DNA of 64,000 nt from Cordylochernes scorpioides (Eukaryota > Arthropoda > Arachnida > Pseudoscorpiones > Chernetidae): the NCBI GenBank assembly GCA_030710605.1, contig CP092884.1, forward strand, positions 25,339,483 through 25,403,482. The letters run 5' to 3'. Below, piece after piece: positions 23,018 to 31,899 of the stretch. The notes below the pieces were generated by a model that was given only the letters and a program-made list of their open reading frames with translations, was not told where the DNA came from and searched no databases. The position numbers and the translations under genes are program-made. Positions within the stretch are counted from its first letter, which is position 1. Every line of letters starts with the position of its first letter.

Positions 23018-23020
23018 TTA
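22983..23020. repeat. A run and TA microsatellite
   Basis: Poly-A followed by about 12 TA units, directly after the LINE end. Confidence 0.9.
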
Positions 23021-23299
23021 AAATCACAAATATTTCAAATAATTTGGTTTTGTTACCTTTGAAGATTTGACTATATTTAAATGAACAGTTAGTAGTGCAT
23101 GTTTTTTATAGAGGTTATCATTTTATGGCTATAAAAACATTACTAATTTAACCTAACTTAATTGTTAAAATGAATTCAATCATCTATCTTCATTGTTCAG
23201 CAATATTTGTCTAAACAAACAAAAATACAAAGTTTAAATAGAAGAAGCAAATATTCAATTTGTAACAAATAAATTTACTGGTAATGAGTTTCTTTTTAA

Positions 23300-23500
23300 A
23301 AGAGCATCAAATATTATCTCTACAGACCTTACTTCAATGATAAGGCACAATTTAAATTATAGATTATAAACACAAGGTAATAAGACCAAATCCAATTATT
23401 ACAATGATAAAAGTTATTGAATGAGATGGCTCGGCTTATCAGTGGTGAACCCTGTCAGCGGTTTCAACAAATGAATCTCCAGATCGCTCTACTATTGTAT
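23300..23500 (-). mobile_element. HHpk repeat (copy 2), interrupted
   Basis: Reverse copy with CTGATAA, ACCGCT and the GGTTCACCA block at 23430-23497. Helices are decayed (AGCGAT against ACCGCT). Sequence typical of the PLE foldbacks (AATGATAAGGCACAATTT through AGACCAAATCC, 23336-23392) sits inside it. The Gypsy LTR begins at its upstream end. Confidence 0.65.
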
Positions 23501-23741
23501 TTGTATGGTGTTATGCCTTGTTATAAATAAGGAAATACTCTTACCTTAAGGATTTATATCTTAGTTTTATTTATTTAACTATTTACAAGGTAATTATTTA
23601 ACTTATATCAATCACAGCTATGCCGGAACTTCCGCCAGCCTAAGGTAAACAAAAACAGTAATATGATGATGATCACCTTCCCGATGAATCCGCTGGGTTG
23701 TCAGATGGTAACTTATTCTCAACAAATCTCCCCCTTTTCTT

Positions 23742-24506
23742 CTAGAGGTTTAGCTTGTCTGACGGCTTTATCACGCGTCGACTCCTGGTCTTTACTGATT
23801 CCGGTGATCTCTGGAATGTCCTCGGTTCACTGTCACCAGTAGTGTTGTCCCCAGTAGATGTGAAGCACTGACTCATCTCAGGAGACTCCATCTCTTCATC
23901 TCCCATGTCAATCTTTTCACCCTGTGGGTTTGGTAGTAGGTGGAATCTATTTCTTTTTAAAATTCCTTCTGGAGAGTTGACTATATAAGATCTTGGACTT
24001 CCAGCGTCTTCAAGTACCACATCGGGAACTCTCAAGTCTTTCACCCATACTCTAGTTCCTTCATCCAGATGGGGCAATTCTCTTGCACGATGATGTATAT
24101 CAAAATGGGTTTTCTTTTTGCGCCGTTGATTTTTTTCTCTTTTTTTCTAGATTTTCAAGATCAGGTATTCTTGACTGGAGTTGAACTTTGATGTCGGCAC
24201 AGTTGTTCTGAGTTTCCTGTTCATGCATAGTTCAGCAGGGCTGTACCCATTTTCCAATGGAGCGGTTCAATAACCAAGAAGAGAAAGATATGGATCTCTT
24301 CCTTTCTTCAATTGGTTTTTGATATTCTTCACCATCGATTCGATGAAGCCATTGTTTTGAGGAAATCTGGGACTAGATGTTATGTGGTGGAAACCGTATT
24401 CTTTTGCAAACTTTTTGAATTCTAACCCAAACTGTGGTCCGTTATCTGATCTAACGTCTTCGGGTATTCCATGGCGAGCAAAAATTGACTTGCAATGTTT
24501 AATTGT
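23742..24506 (-). pseudogene. Gypsy integrase C-terminal part
   Basis: The frame 23742-24077 has GTRVWVKDLR, PRSYIVNSPEG and RRNR-like KRNRFHLLP, the usual end of Gypsy integrases. The piece 24078-24506 carries the second half of the integrase core in broken frames. This part is duplicated in inverted orientation at 25197-25425. Confidence 0.85.
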
Positions 24507-25178
24507 TTAATGTGTCGTTTGATCCTCCAGCAATGCCAACTCTGGGAATCTAGAGTAATAGTCTGCAATTAGAAGATAGTATTTGCCCTTTAAGTAAAAA
24601 TGGTCGATTCCCACTTTCTCCCATGGCCTGCTTGGGAAATCAGAAACAATTAATGGCTGCTGGGGATTAGATCTTTCTTCAATACAATTTCGGCAGTTCT
24701 TCACAAGTTCTCCAATTTCTTGACTGATTCTGGGCCACCACACAGTTGATCTGGCACGGCCTCTACATTTTTCGATGCCAAGATGACCCTCATGGAGGCT
24801 GTTTAGAACCTTTGATCTGAGGGACTTAGGAATATAAATCTTGGAATTTCTCATTAGAAGACCATCTATGACAGACATTTCATATCTGAGAAACCAAAAG
24901 GCTTTTGCTTCTGCAGAAAGCTCATTCTTTGTAGGCCAGCCTTTTTCACAATAGTCTTTTTTTTCTCTACACACTCTCTCTTCATTTTGATATTGCCAGA
25001 TTTCTTTCATATTTTCATCCTTGAATGGAGGATATGAAGTGATCTGTTGAACAAAATTACATATTTCATTCTCCAGATATTTCTCATGCGATATCTTAAT
25101 TGGGCTTCTGGACAAAGCATCAGCAACAACAATGTCCTTGCCTGGCGTGTGATGAATGCTATATGAATAGCGCATCAT
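24507..25178 (-). CDS. Gypsy RNase H end and integrase N-half
   Basis: A 223-residue open frame. It starts inside the RNase H/connection (YSIHHTPGKDIVVADALSR), then has the integrase zinc finger (HEGHLGIEKCR, VKNCRNCIEE) and the first catalytic D (KVGIDHFYLKG). The frame stops at 24507 before the second catalytic D. In an intact element this would join RT upstream; here it is cut at the inverted duplication, so the ATG is internal. Confidence 0.9.
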   Translation of the reverse strand: MMRYSYSIHHTPGKDIVVADALSRSPIKISHEKYLENEICNFVQQITSYPPFKDENMKEIWQYQNEERVCREKKDYCEKGWPTKNELSAEAKAFWFLRYEMSVIDGLLMRNSKIYIPKSLRSKVLNSLHEGHLGIEKCRGRARSTVWWPRISQEIGELVKNCRNCIEERSNPQQPLIVSDFPSRPWEKVGIDHFYLKGKYYLLIADYYSRFPELALLEDQTTH

Positions 25179-25196
25179 TCGAAGTCGTAGTCAAGT

Positions 25197-25425
25197 TAAA
25201 CATTGCAAGTCAATTTTTGCTCGCCATGGAATACCTGAAGAGGTTAGATCAGATAACAGACCACAGTTTGGGTTAGAATTCAAAAAGTTTGCAAAAGAAT
25301 ACGGTTTCCACCACATAACATCTAGTCCCAGATTTCCTCAAAGCAATGGCTTCATCGAATTGATGGTGAAGAATATCAAAACCAATTGAAGAAAGGAAGA
25401 GATCCATATCTTTCTCTTCTTGGTG
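25197..25425 (+). pseudogene. Inverted copy of Gypsy integrase core
   Basis: Plus-strand sequence coding for the second part of an integrase core (RHGIPEEVRSD then QFGLEFKKFAKEYGFHH). It is the reverse complement of about 24275-24507 with high identity, so it is an inverted duplication separated by the 24507-25178 segment. It sits exactly where protease and RT should be. Confidence 0.85.
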
Positions 25426-25429
25426 GTAA

Positions 25430-26004
25430 CTATTTTTTCATAGACTTGGTCTACATTGGCAGCCCGTGTTGTTGTTGACCAAAGAATAGTCTGTTGCTGC
25501 TTCACACATTCTGTCTGGCAAGCAGCTTGGATAGCCCTTTCCAAGGTCAAGTTAGGCTCTAGTTGCAACTTCTCTGAAAGTTGCAGATTTTTCACTCCTA
25601 AAACTATTCTATCTCTAATCATTTCTTCTTTCAGAGATCCATAGCTACAATTTTCTGCCATTTTGTGAAGCACTCTTATGTATTCCTCGACAGCTTCTCC
25701 ATCCTGCTGATATCTACGATTAAATTGTGCTCTTTCAAAGATGACATTTCGTTTACCTATAAAGTGCTCTTCGAATTTTTTAACAACTATTTCATAGTTG
25801 TTTATTTCTATATCCGTTAAATTAAATGATATTAGCGCATCTTTGGCTTTTCTCCTAATATGTAAATTAGAGCATTTACCTGTTCTTACTCCTTTTTCAA
25901 TTTTAATTCTGACGCTTTTCTAAAACGTTCAAATCTTTTAATCCAATTTGGCCATTCATTTGTATTGTTAAAATTAAATTGCTCTGGAGGATTTATATTT
26001 TGCA
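25430..26004 (-). pseudogene. Gypsy gag
   Basis: Reads from an ATG at about 26004 (MQNINPPEQFNF, then WPNWIKRFERFR), hits one in-frame TAA, then continues through FEEHFIGKRNVIFERAQFN to SLKEEMIRDRIVLGVKN and LTLERAIQAACQTE (open frame 25338-25673). This is the capsid-like gag of K02A2.6-type Gypsy elements. No zinc knuckle is seen before the rearrangement breakpoint. Confidence 0.85.
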
Positions 26005-26161
26005 TTACTTTTCTTCTTTTTTTCGTTATGCAAAAAAAAAAATTCTTTTTATTTTTACTTTTTATTAGGATTTCGATTAGGCTTAGGGCACTATCGCCAA
26101 TTAGCTGCCACCATGTATGGTGTTATGCCTTGTTATAAATAAGGAAATACTCTTACCTTAA

Positions 26162-27467
26162 CCCTTAGTTACTGGCGCCTAATTTTGTTATACAATTACT
26201 GGCATTTGGCCTCTCAGGCAGACTTTTAAAATCAATAATAAACAATGTTAATTATAATATTAAAAAGAAATTAAACGTATACACATAATTTCTAAAGAAT
26301 AAATATTCAGTTTTTTTCGAATAAACAGAGCTCTAAACAAAATTAAATGAAAATGTACAAGAAACACTTTCTATCTAAATATATCTACAATATTCTATAT
26401 ATATATATTCGAAAAAATTCTAACTAAAACATTTTATTCAAGATTAGGTGCACAATTCAAGCATATTTCAATAGAATGATCTTTGCAGATTGGTTCTTTG
26501 CATTTGAGTTCGACGATCTTTTTTAGATAGGTAGCATCTTTTGCGTTTTTTGGGACAAGGACTGCCGCTTGTGGATTCTTAGGAAACACACATTATTGAT
26601 ATTTCGTATGAACATCAAATAAATATTTGCCTACCTCAAGTGAATAAGTTCCAGCATGCTTCTGAATTGATACTTGCAGATCTCTTGACAAATTTTTGGC
26701 TTGATTTCTCATATTCAAGGCATCTCTCATTAGTTGTAGAGCAAGCTGCTTTATAAAATCTTTTCGAGCCATTCCACCGTCTTGCCTGACAGCCTTATAA
26801 ATTACTGCTGAATTTATTGCAACTACATCCAAAAAGTTAAAAAAAAAAAAAACACAGGGGCCATCTTTTGGTTCTTCTCCCAACAGAATACATGGCACAT
26901 TTCCGAACAACTACATCCACACCACCTATGGTCATATTATAAAATGTGATTATCTCGGGGTTTTGTTTTTCAGCAGTTTCTTGATCCATTGTTGTGGTCG
27001 AATGCATTTTGGAGAGTAATGTAACAGATTTTCCAATTAAGGGACATGGGATACCAAATTTTTTGTTTTTTTGAAAAACCAAAAGTGGAAGCAAACTTCT
27101 ATTATATTATACAAAATTATAATCACAAAACACAATTTAGAATGCATATAATTGAAGCAAGAGTAATAAAAAAACGAATTCTCAACTTATTTGGTGCGTT
27201 TGAACGTTTATAACCAAAAGTGAAACGGCCAATAATAGGGGCGCTAAAATTCCCAGTGACGTAATTACTGGCGCTCGGCTTTAAAGGCCGTTTGGTTTAA
27301 TAACTCGGGATATACAAAATAGATTTCTCTTTAAATGCAAAGTTCTTCAAATAAATGCATTTTATTAAGCTACCTGAAATTTTGATGAAAAATGATGCAT
27401 TTTGAAATTTCCACAAACATTTTTATTTTTCACATGGCCTTTCAAGCCGAACGCCAGTAATTAAGGG
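26162..27467 (-). mobile_element. piggyBac transposon, internally deleted
   Basis: Ends CCCTTAGTTACTGGCG and CGCCAGTAATTAAGGG are inverted repeats with one mismatch, flanked by duplicated TTAA, the piggyBac target. The length of 1306 bp is about half of an autonomous element. Transposase C-terminal parts are present on the minus strand; the N-terminal part is missing. Confidence 0.93.
26593..27094 (-). pseudogene. piggyBac transposase C-terminal remnant
   Basis: Two overlapping frames. The first (26837-27094) has LLSKMHST, then PEIITFYNMTIGGVDVV, equivalent to the conserved KGGVD block, and TKRWPLCFFFF. The second (26593-26910) continues with NFLDVVAINSAVIYKA. A long A/T run at 26836-26855 separates the frames and is a likely slippage site. 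The DDD catalytic residues upstream are mostly lost. Confidence 0.85.
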
Positions 27468-27649
27468 TTAAGGATTTATATCTTAGTTTTATTTATTTAA
27501 CTATTTACAAGGTGATTATTTAACTTATAACAATCACAGCTATGCCGGAACTTCCACCAGCCTAAGGTAAACAAAAACAGTAATATAATGATGATCACCT
27601 TCCCGATGAATCCGCCGGGTTGTCAGATGGTAACTTATTCTCAACACAG

Positions 27650-27745
27650 TATTGGATTGGTTTTCTTATATGCCCTGCATTTTCTATGGTAAGAAGCTTA
27701 GGCATTTAGAAAATGCAGTGTATATAAGAAAACCAATCTAATACA
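27650..27745. repeat. Inverted repeat next to the Gypsy LTR
   Basis: GGATTGGTTTTCTTATAT (about 27654) is complemented by ATATAAGAAAACCAATCT (about 27721-27738), with GCATTTTCTA/TAGAAAATGC inside. A foldback that precedes the HHpk copy. Confidence 0.75.
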
Positions 27746-27890
27746 ATAGTAGAGCGGTCTGGAGATTAATTTGGTGCTGAGAAGGTTCACCACTGATGAA
27801 CCAAGTCCTCTAATTCAATAACTTTTATCATTGCAATAAGGTCTGTAGAGATAATATTTGATGCTCTTTTAAAAAAGAAACACATTGTTC
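27746..27890 (+). mobile_element. HHpk repeat (copy 3)
   Basis: AGCGGTC at 27753-27759 and helix II TTGGT (27771-27775) with ACCAA (27800-27804), a compensatory variant of TTGGC/GCCAA. CTGATGA is at 27793-27799. The GAAACC segment is deleted, so this copy should not cleave. Confidence 0.7.
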
Positions 27891-27984
27891 CAAAATCACT
27901 TTACTAGGTACCACTCAAAAAGAGCAGCCTAGTTTATGATATTCGCAACAATGAATAATATGTGAATTTATTCACATATTAAAA

Positions 27985-28062
27985 CAAGGTGTCCAATGCA
28001 GGATTCGATCCAGGTTCATGGCTGTCGGGAATCGAGGGTTTTATCCACTCGTCCACCGACCT
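27985..28062 (-). repeat. tRNA-related SINE head fragment
   Basis: On the minus strand: an A-box-like TGGACGAGTGG and a B-box-like GGATCGAATCC at tRNA spacing, followed by GCATTGGACACC. It is the Pol III promoter part of the tRNA SINE family seen in full at 28180. Confidence 0.7.
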
Positions 28063-28179
28063 CTCTAAGAAACACATTACCAGTAAATTTAATCGTTACA
28101 AATTTTATCGATAGATGGTAATTGAATTTATAAATTTTCTTCGCAAACATTGAATGTGTTCTGCTCATCCCAAGTACAC

Positions 28180-28490
28180 ATGGGGGGTTGGTGGAAGGCT
28201 GGTCAAACCGTTTGGTTTTCGACCACTACGACTCAAGTTCGATTCCCGCATTGGACACTTTTTTCTGTTTTAAAAAAAAATGCTCCAATGGCCCCCGATT
28301 CTTGCAAAAATCCAACCCCACCAGCGAATGCAAGTAACCAAACGGGGCTCTGGCACATTTGTAAGTGCAAAGTCGAACTGCTTTTTACGTGTGTAGACAT
28401 GTGGTGTACTTACAGTAAAAGCAGTCGCCTTCTTCTACCCACCATGATTATCATGGCCTGTACCACGTGTACTAGGGATAAGAAAAAAAA
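28180..28490 (+). mobile_element. tRNA-derived SINE (plus)
   Basis: About 310 bp. An A-box-like GGTGGAAGGCTGGTC, B box AGTTCGATTCC, then CGCATTGGACAC, a T/A-rich link, a unique body (CCAACCCCACCAGCGAATGC) and a 3' end with ACGTGTACTAGGGATAAG plus poly-A. Non-autonomous, transcribed by Pol III if active. Confidence 0.85.
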
Positions 28491-28790
28491 AACCACGTGG
28501 TACAGGCCATGATAATCATGGTGGGAAGAAGTTGGCGACTGCTTTTATTGTAAGTGCACCACATGTCTACACATGTGAAAAGCAGTTCGACTTTGCACTT
28601 ACAAATGTGCCAGAACCCCGTTTGGTTACTTGCACTCACTGGTGGGGTTGGACTTTTGCAAGAATCGGGGGCCATTGAGGCATTTTTTTTTTTAAATCAG
28701 AAAAAAGTGCCCAATGCAGGATTTGGTTCCAAGTCGTAGCGGTCAAAAACCAACGGTTTAGACCACCCTTCCACACACCCCCTTATTGAA
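28491..28790 (-). mobile_element. tRNA-derived SINE (minus), tail to tail with the previous
   Basis: Reverse copy of the same SINE. Its 3' end abuts the poly-A of the plus copy without its own tail, making an approximately 600-bp inverted pair. Confidence 0.85.
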
Positions 28791-29580
28791 TGTCTAAATA
28801 TTTTAAAATTAACAACAACACCATGTGTGAAAACATTTAAAAAAACGTTTTTATTCTATAAAAAAATAAATATAATTTTACCACAAAAAAAAAAAAAAAA
28901 AAAAAATTCTGATAATAAACTTTGGAAAAATAAAAAATATATATAATATACACAATATATTTTAGTAAATAATTATTTGATCTATAATAGTCCAATTATT
29001 TCCATAGTTGTGCATCAGCACAAAAAAAAAAAAGAGAAATCTAAAAAAACTAAAATAACTGCAATGATATAAAGGAAAAAGCTGTATATATATACAAAAA
29101 AAGGAGCAGAAAAACATATATAGAAAAAATAAAAACATAAAATGAATAAAAATAAAAACTAAGAGGATGTAAAAAAGTAAAGAAATTTCTATGGGAGGAA
29201 AAGTTCTAAAAACAGATCAAAGTGGGGAAATGAAGTTTACTATATTTACATAAAAGAATAAACATACAAATTTTATATATCTAGGAGTGATGTTATCAAA
29301 GTTGTATATATATATGGAGAGATATAGAGGGGGGAGGTTAGGTATAGGGGGGAAAATAATGGTAAAAAAACAAAACTTCAAGATCTTTTGTACAGTTAGT
29401 TTCCACAGTGTCATTTCTGGGGAGCCTCTAGGCCTTGCAAGCTCCTTGGGCCTAAAACAACAGCATTCAGTTCTAGTCATGAGAACTATCAACAACTTAC
29501 AAGTTTATATTGTCATGTAGAAACATGAGGGAAGATGATAAGGTAATATACTCTTTGATCAAAACAATTACCAAGTTATG
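28791..29580. other. AT-rich non-coding sequence
   Basis: Many A runs (28883-28906, 29019-29031). No supported gene. Confidence 0.4.
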
Positions 29581-29584
29581 ATGT

Positions 29585-29757
29585 ATTAGCGCCCCATCTG
29601 TTATGAAAATTTGAAACTATTATAGACGGGTATGATTCTTTTAAAAATAAAATAATTTCTACTGCCCTAACTGCAATGGAAAAATTAATGGGGCGGCCTG
29701 GCGGCTCATCAGTGGTGAACCCTCCCAGCGGTTTTGCTAGCTTCACCGTTATTTACA
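29585..29757 (-). mobile_element. HHpk repeat (copy 4), partial
   Basis: Reverse copy: AAAACCGCTGGGAGGG, then GTTCACCACTGATGAGCC, and the 3' end CAGATGGGGCGCTAATACATC. Helix II and the cleavage-strand part are not conserved. Confidence 0.65.
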
Positions 29758-29817
29758 ACAAATAAGTACTTAGTAGTTTTTTTTTGGATATGGTCCTATT
29801 ACCTTGTACATCAGGTA

Positions 29818-30115
29818 CATATTTATCCTGTTGTTGTTTCTTATTCCCTTGTATAAAGATTATACGAATTCCATGAGTTCATGCTTCTCGAGCTGTTTTA
29901 TGATAAGCAGTGACCTCTCACAAAGGTCGTGTTTAGTGCATCTAATGCAAGCCAAAATGTGTTCTGGAGCTGCAGGTGCCAAGCTACATTTTGGGCAAGT
30001 GGGGTAGATTTTGTTGTTATTTTCTATCTTCAATGGCTTGAGATGGACTGACATATTTATTCTTGTGCCTTCATGCAAATTAAACATAATCATCTATGAT
30101 GAAGACTAGAGATTG
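29818..30115 (-). mobile_element. 5'-truncated LINE 3' end (copy b)
   Basis: Minus-strand frame 29860-30093 ends a LINE ORF2. It has a CPKC...PEHILAC metal-binding pattern, then LLIIKQLEKHELMEFV and stop, followed by a short UTR ending in GATAAGAAACAACAACAGG on the minus strand. This is the best view of the source LINE's C-terminus. Confidence 0.85.
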
Positions 30116-30435
30116 TAAAAACCACATTCCAAATTTTCCATAGCTGTTGTATTGACCTTATACCTGCAGTGACATTTAAACGATAGATCGCAGCACATGG
30201 TTTATTCAGCAAGAGTCTCTTCCTTCCACACCTGGGTTTGTTAGTCAGTCTAGCGATGGAAGGGGAATTTTAATAGGAGAGTTGCAGTTTATAAGAAAGC
30301 TTACCATTAAGGTTCTAACCCTGAATTCCAAAACTTATTGAACTAGCGCATTAGCCCCTGTCACCCATGCAACAGGTAAATTCAAGAATATTTACACTGT
30401 GTACTCAATTTAGCCTGAACAATAGCCTGTCACCC
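30116..30435. other. Non-coding, nothing recognised
   Basis: No gene or known repeat identified. Confidence 0.4.
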
Positions 30436-30437
30436 AG

Positions 30438-30518
30438 GTACAGTAGAACCACCATGAGAGGACACCTCTCTACAAAATAAAATTTGCTTCATCAAAATGA
30501 CCATTTTTGCTAATTAAC
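30438..30518. repeat. Tigger/MITE-like left end
   Basis: CAGTAGAACCACCATGAGAG resembles the start of the MITE at 50655 (CAGTAGAACCTCTCTC). It is interrupted by the SINE at 30519. Confidence 0.5.
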
Positions 30519-30867
30519 AACTCCGCCTTTGCCGGTCCCAAGCCCAGATGAAAAAGGAGGAGGGGGAGTAGTAACAAGCTCACTAAAAACCCCTGGGCTC
30601 AGCTGGCCCGGCTAAGAGTACTCTGTAAGGGTTCCTAATCCAGGAATACAGGATGAGAAGTGTTTGTACTCCATGTTAGGAGCGGCTGCACATGGCATCT
30701 GTTCCTCATGTCAGAGGCGGCCATTTCTTTCGGAACTAAGTCGGCCTGCCACTGAGTAGTGCTCCCAGTCTTAATGACAAAGGCAGATGCATTCTACTTC
30801 ACCCAGTCATGAAGGTTGTCATAGCTTGATACCCTAATATGATTGAGTGGAGATAAGAAGAAGAAGA
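30519..30867 (+). mobile_element. 366-bp-class SINE (copy 3)
   Basis: Starts AACTCCGCCTTTGCCGG and ends TGGAGATAAGAAGAAG, the same borders as at 15627. Possible 8-bp duplication AACAACTC, ambiguous because it overlaps the SINE start. Confidence 0.85.
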
Positions 30868-31010
30868 ACAACTCTCCACTGGAGACTTTGGATGAGCAAC
30901 TAGGTATCCTTTACAGATGGGTTCTACAGTTTATCTGAACAAAAATACTCAACTTGTAGGAATGCATATTTATAAGAGAGCACACTTTTGAAATTTAAAA
31001 ATATTTTCTT

Positions 31011-31442
31011 CTTTTTTCTTATCTCCACTCAATCATATTAGGGTATCAAGCTTGTAGAGCTTGAGACTTTTGATGGTGTCTGCTGGGGATGAGTAGAGCT
31101 CATCGATGGATGAGTCAATACAGTCAATTATGTGGTTTGGGGTTGCAAGTTGAGAATTTCATTTAGTACATAGTAGGGAAACTTTGCAACCATTCTGGAA
31201 AGTCATTGTCCATAGATGACCAGGCTTAAGTCTGGAAATCAAAGACTGTTGTTCTCTTGGGAGGACAGAACCAGTGCTTGTCCCTCCTGCTCAGTACCAG
31301 TCATATGCAGCATTAGATTTCCATTCCTGCAGGCATTGGGTTTTGATGGCACGGAGGAGGTCTCTTTCATCTAGTTGGGTGGTAGATTTCTTGGCCTTAG
31401 GGAGGCCAAGAGCTCCAGACTTTGCCCCAGAGATTCAATATT
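31011..31442 (-). pseudogene. Jockey-type LINE C-terminal fragment
   Basis: On the minus strand it codes in pieces for a LINE ORF2 end: RDLLRAIKTQCLQEW, then LISRLKPGHLW, a Cys/His-poor form of the CTKC...PDHILDC block, and SSIDELYSS, with stops inside. The 3' UTR (31011-31080) ends TGATTGAGTGGAGATAAG. That last part is shared with the 366-bp SINEs, identifying this LINE as their likely mobiliser. Confidence 0.75.
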
Positions 31443-31620
31443 TTAAAAGATATCAGTAAAAAAAAAAAAAGGTTGTGAAATTTGTCAAAACAGTTAGGAG
31501 CTAAAAATTAAAGGGGAATTGTGAAAGATAATATTGTTTTTATGAATACACCAATACACTAAGCCAGGAAAACAAAGGTAAATACAAATGCATGGACATA
31601 TTTCAACTTAATTTTCTTTA
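31443..31620. other. Non-coding spacer
   Basis: Poly-A at 31458-31470, otherwise nothing recognised. Confidence 0.4.
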
Positions 31621-31624
31621 ATAT

Positions 31625-31862
31625 TGTCGCGATGAAAAATAATTAACTAGGCCTTCGAATTACTTTAAATATTTATTTAATTAGTTATATGCGAGATTTT
31701 AAATATAAAATAAGAGTTACTATTTACATGAGCCAAATCGACCCAGCCGTTAGAGCCAGAGGGGAGAACTGAGATCTTTCCTCCTTTTCCGTGGCGCCAC
31801 TGTTTACCCCGACCGGTCGGTCCAAATAAGAGGGAATACCAGGAAACTCTGTCCTCCTGACA
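31625..31862 (-). repeat. Gypsy 3' LTR
   Basis: 238-bp terminal repeat matching 36658-36896. Confidence 0.95.
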
Positions 31863-31899
31863 TCATCCCTCCACAAGAGAAACAGCGTCCCGCTGTTTA

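Larger units (their letters stand above)
23502..27646 (-). mobile_element. Gypsy LTR retrotransposon, rearranged
   Basis: LTRs at 23502-23724 (223 bp) and 26114-27646, where the second contains a 1310-bp piggyBac insertion plus duplication, giving 223 bp when removed. LTRs read TGTATGG...CTCAACA on the plus strand. On the minus strand a PBS (TGGTGGCAGC) follows the 5' LTR and a purine tract (AAAAGGGGGAGATT) precedes the 3' LTR. Inside are gag, an inverted integrase fragment, then RNase H end, integrase and C-terminus. Protease and most of RT are missing. Confidence 0.88.
26114..27646 (-). repeat. Gypsy 5' LTR (minus orientation) split by piggyBac
   Basis: 26114-26161 and 27472-27646 together match 23502-23724. 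The TTAA at 26158-26161 is repeated at 27468-27471 around the insertion. Confidence 0.9.

Noticed and set aside
29217-29495. Terminal exon of the EXD3 gene (acceptor TGTTGTTTTAG on the minus strand)
   Set aside because: Only about a dozen codons before a stop and no EXD3 or Mut7-C similarity.
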